In this document: piece after piece, positions 14,579 to 15,910 of the stretch
Layout of the letters: each line of letters opens with the position of its first letter
Numbering within the stretch: the first letter of the stretch is position 1
Notes under the pieces: generated by a model
What the model was told of the DNA's origin: nothing
Database searches by the model: none
The model's input: the letters and a program-made list of their open reading frames with translations, nothing else
Program-made: the position numbers and the translations under genes
Assembly (NCBI GenBank): GCA_015661035.1
Contig: JACVJA010000003.1
Location: 1 to 15,910 of the forward strand
Direction of reading: 5' to 3'
Length of the DNA stretch: 15,910 nt
DNA from: Candidatus Calidifonticultor daggyaiensis
GTDB lineage: Bacteria; Actinomycetota; Humimicrobiia; Humimicrobiales; Humimicrobiaceae

Positions 14579-15756
14579 ATGGAAGAAGAAAAACTTAAGG
14601 AGATTGCCATTTCAAGATATAAAAATGGCCAGTCTCCAAAGACAATACATGAAAGTCTTGGTAAAAGTAAAGCCTGGTTTTTTAAGTGGTTAAAAAGATA
14701 TAGCCTTAAAAAAGATAACTGGTCAAAAAGTAAATCCAGAAAGCCAGGTAAAAGTCCAAAAAGAATTGATGAGAGTATGGAAGCAACAGTAGTACAAAAA
14801 AGAAAAGAGCTTGAAAAAACCCTGTATTCTCAAATTGGCGCATTTCCAATATGCTATCAGCTTACCAAAGAAGGTAAGGAAATTCCATCAATTGCAACAA
14901 TTAACAGAATAATTAAAAGAAACAACCTCACAAGAAAAAGACCTGCATACAGCTCCAAGGTGTGGCGTATCCTGCAATTATTGCTACATCTTCTAACTAT
15001 CTTCACCAGTTTGATGTTGTTGGAGCAATGTATCTAAAAACAGGAAGGTTTTATTCTGCAAACATAATTGATGCATGTGATAGAAGGGCATCAGTTAACC
15101 CGGTGCTCAGGCAAACCAAGCGTGACATTGCAGGAGCCCTTGTTTTGTGTTTTAAGACTCTTGGAATACCAAAATATCTTCAGCTTGATAATAAGCTTCC
15201 TTCACGTGGTTCAAACAGGTATCCACATTCATTTGGGCTTGTATAAGGCTCTGCCTGTATCTTGGTATTGAGCCTGTGTTTATTCCAATTAAGGAACCCT
15301 TGAGAAATGGAATTGTAGAGCATTTCAACAATGTATTTGACAAGAGCTTCTTTAGAAGCCAGTTCTTTAAAAGCTTCTCTTACCTTTACAGCCAAGCCAA
15401 GGTATTTGAGGCATATCATAACGGCAACCACAGGTATTCAAGTCTGTCCGGAAAAACACCCAATGAGTTTGCGTCCTTAAATCTGGTTAAGCTTGCAGAT
15501 AATTTTACAATTCCTGATCCGCTGCCTATTTATCCGGGATATATTCATATTTTTAAGGTTTGTAAGAAGCAACAGAATAATTGATATTTTTGGAGAAAAA
15601 TACTCTATGCCTGTTGAGGTTGAATATGAATATGTATGGGTTACCATAGATACAGGAGCACAGATAATGTCTGTATACCATGATCCAGCTCTTATTGAGC
15701 AGCACAGTTATCCTTTACCAAGTTCAGCTATTGAGTTGTCAAAGATCGATTTATAG
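14579..15756 (+). pseudogene. IS481-like DDE transposase, broken by three frameshifts
   Basis: The N-terminal HTH part (from 14579; KNGQSPKTIHESLGKSKAWF) reads in one frame to about 14960. The catalytic part then continues in a second frame (HQFDVVG with the first Asp; LQLDN with the second; RGSNRYPHSFGLV) to a stop at 15244. A third frame resumes at once with RLCLYLGIEPVFIPIKEP and GIVEHFNN, carrying the Glu, until about 15550. The C-terminal barrel (IIDIFGEKY to a stop at 15756) returns to the second frame. Single-base losses near 14960 (GG for GGG) and 15244, and one gained T in the run 15550-15554, explain all breaks. The DDE residues survive, so decay is recent, or the indels are sequencing errors. 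The family is judged from the integrase core; IS3-group kinship is possible. Confidence 0.85.
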
Positions 15757-15818
15757 ATTTTATTTTATATTTATAATTTTATATAAACTTTTATTAATAT
15801 AACAATAAATAGGTCTAG

Positions 15819-15830
15819 GATGTATTGATA
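15819..15830 (-). repeat. right inner copy of the IS end repeat
   Basis: GATGTATTGATA is the exact reverse complement of the 12-base core TATCAATACATC found twice at the left end. Confidence 0.7.
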
Positions 15831-15846
15831 CATTAATAACTCTAAA

Positions 15847-15868
15847 AAGAGTCTACGATGTTATGATA
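15847..15868 (-). repeat. right outer inverted repeat of the IS
   Basis: The 22 bases AAGAGTCTACGATG through TTATGATA mirror the left outer repeat with two mismatches, placed 38 bp outside the inner copy. Confidence 0.75.
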
Positions 15869-15910
15869 TTTATTACATAATCTTTAAGCCATTTTTTTCT
15901 ATCCTTATAA

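Larger units (their letters stand above)
14479..15868 (+). mobile_element. degenerate IS481-like insertion sequence
   Basis: About 1.39 kb is bounded by imperfect inverted repeats (14479-14500 and 15847-15868, 20 of 22 positions equal). It carries one broken DDE transposase gene and is visibly richer in G+C than the neighbouring chromosome. A second, inner copy of the repeat core lies about 35-38 bp inside each end. A target-site duplication could not be fixed in the AT-rich flanks, so the exact outer limits are uncertain by a few bases. The right flank (15869-15910) holds no recognisable gene. Confidence 0.8.

Noticed and set aside
15180..15431. Minus-strand open frame within the IS
   Set aside because: Overlaps conserved integrase sequence on the plus strand and has no initiation signal or similarity.
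14940..15560. Programmed ribosomal frameshifting in the transposase
   Set aside because: Three shifts, not all in the same direction, without slippery heptamers such as A6G; IS3-type elements use a single shift near the start of the catalytic part.

Overview
The window is strongly AT-rich (roughly three quarters A+T by eye). Genes are spaced for bacterial translation, with Shine-Dalgarno sites where visible and frequent TTG starts. The gene set (FeoAB iron(II) uptake, CoA-disulfide/persulfide reductase, iron-sulfur flavoprotein, DUF1638, L-rhamnose isomerase, two-subunit dihydroxyacetone kinase) fits a low-GC anaerobic, probably fermentative bacterium. A clostridial or Atribacterota-like origin is possible, but nothing here fixes the phylum.

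Positions 1-4453 (minus strand) hold a thiol/redox block. In transcription order it is an ArsR-type repressor, a CoA-disulfide reductase with a C-terminal rhodanese domain, a DUF1638 protein whose start overlaps the reductase stop codon, an Isf-like flavoprotein with a compact Cys cluster, and a TlpA-like thioredoxin lipoprotein cut by the window edge. MnmA (tRNA 2-thiouridylase, 4597-5715), another sulfur-transfer enzyme, lies just upstream of arsR.

Positions 5945-9943 (minus strand) are an iron(II) uptake operon: feoA, feoB, a FeoB-associated small Cys membrane protein, a DtxR/MntR-family metalloregulator and a paired-CBS protein. A 13-4-13 bp inverted repeat abuts the predicted -10 box of feoA. 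It is a convincing candidate operator for the regulator encoded in the same operon.

Positions 10156-14440 hold L-rhamnose isomerase (minus). Divergent from it are a multi-pass membrane protein of the LPG-synthase-TM/UPF0104 family, then dhaK and dhaL (plus). The membrane protein and dhaK lack an ATG/GTG/TTG at the place where family homology begins. In each case an in-frame ATT sits exactly there, followed by AAA AAA. These two apparent AUU starts are the most unusual signal in the window.

Positions 14479-15868 are a degenerate insertion sequence (IS481-like DDE transposase) of visibly higher GC content. It has two repeat copies at each end, a hairpin over the transposase ribosome binding site, and three single-base frameshifts. 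No CRISPR array, rRNA or tRNA was seen.
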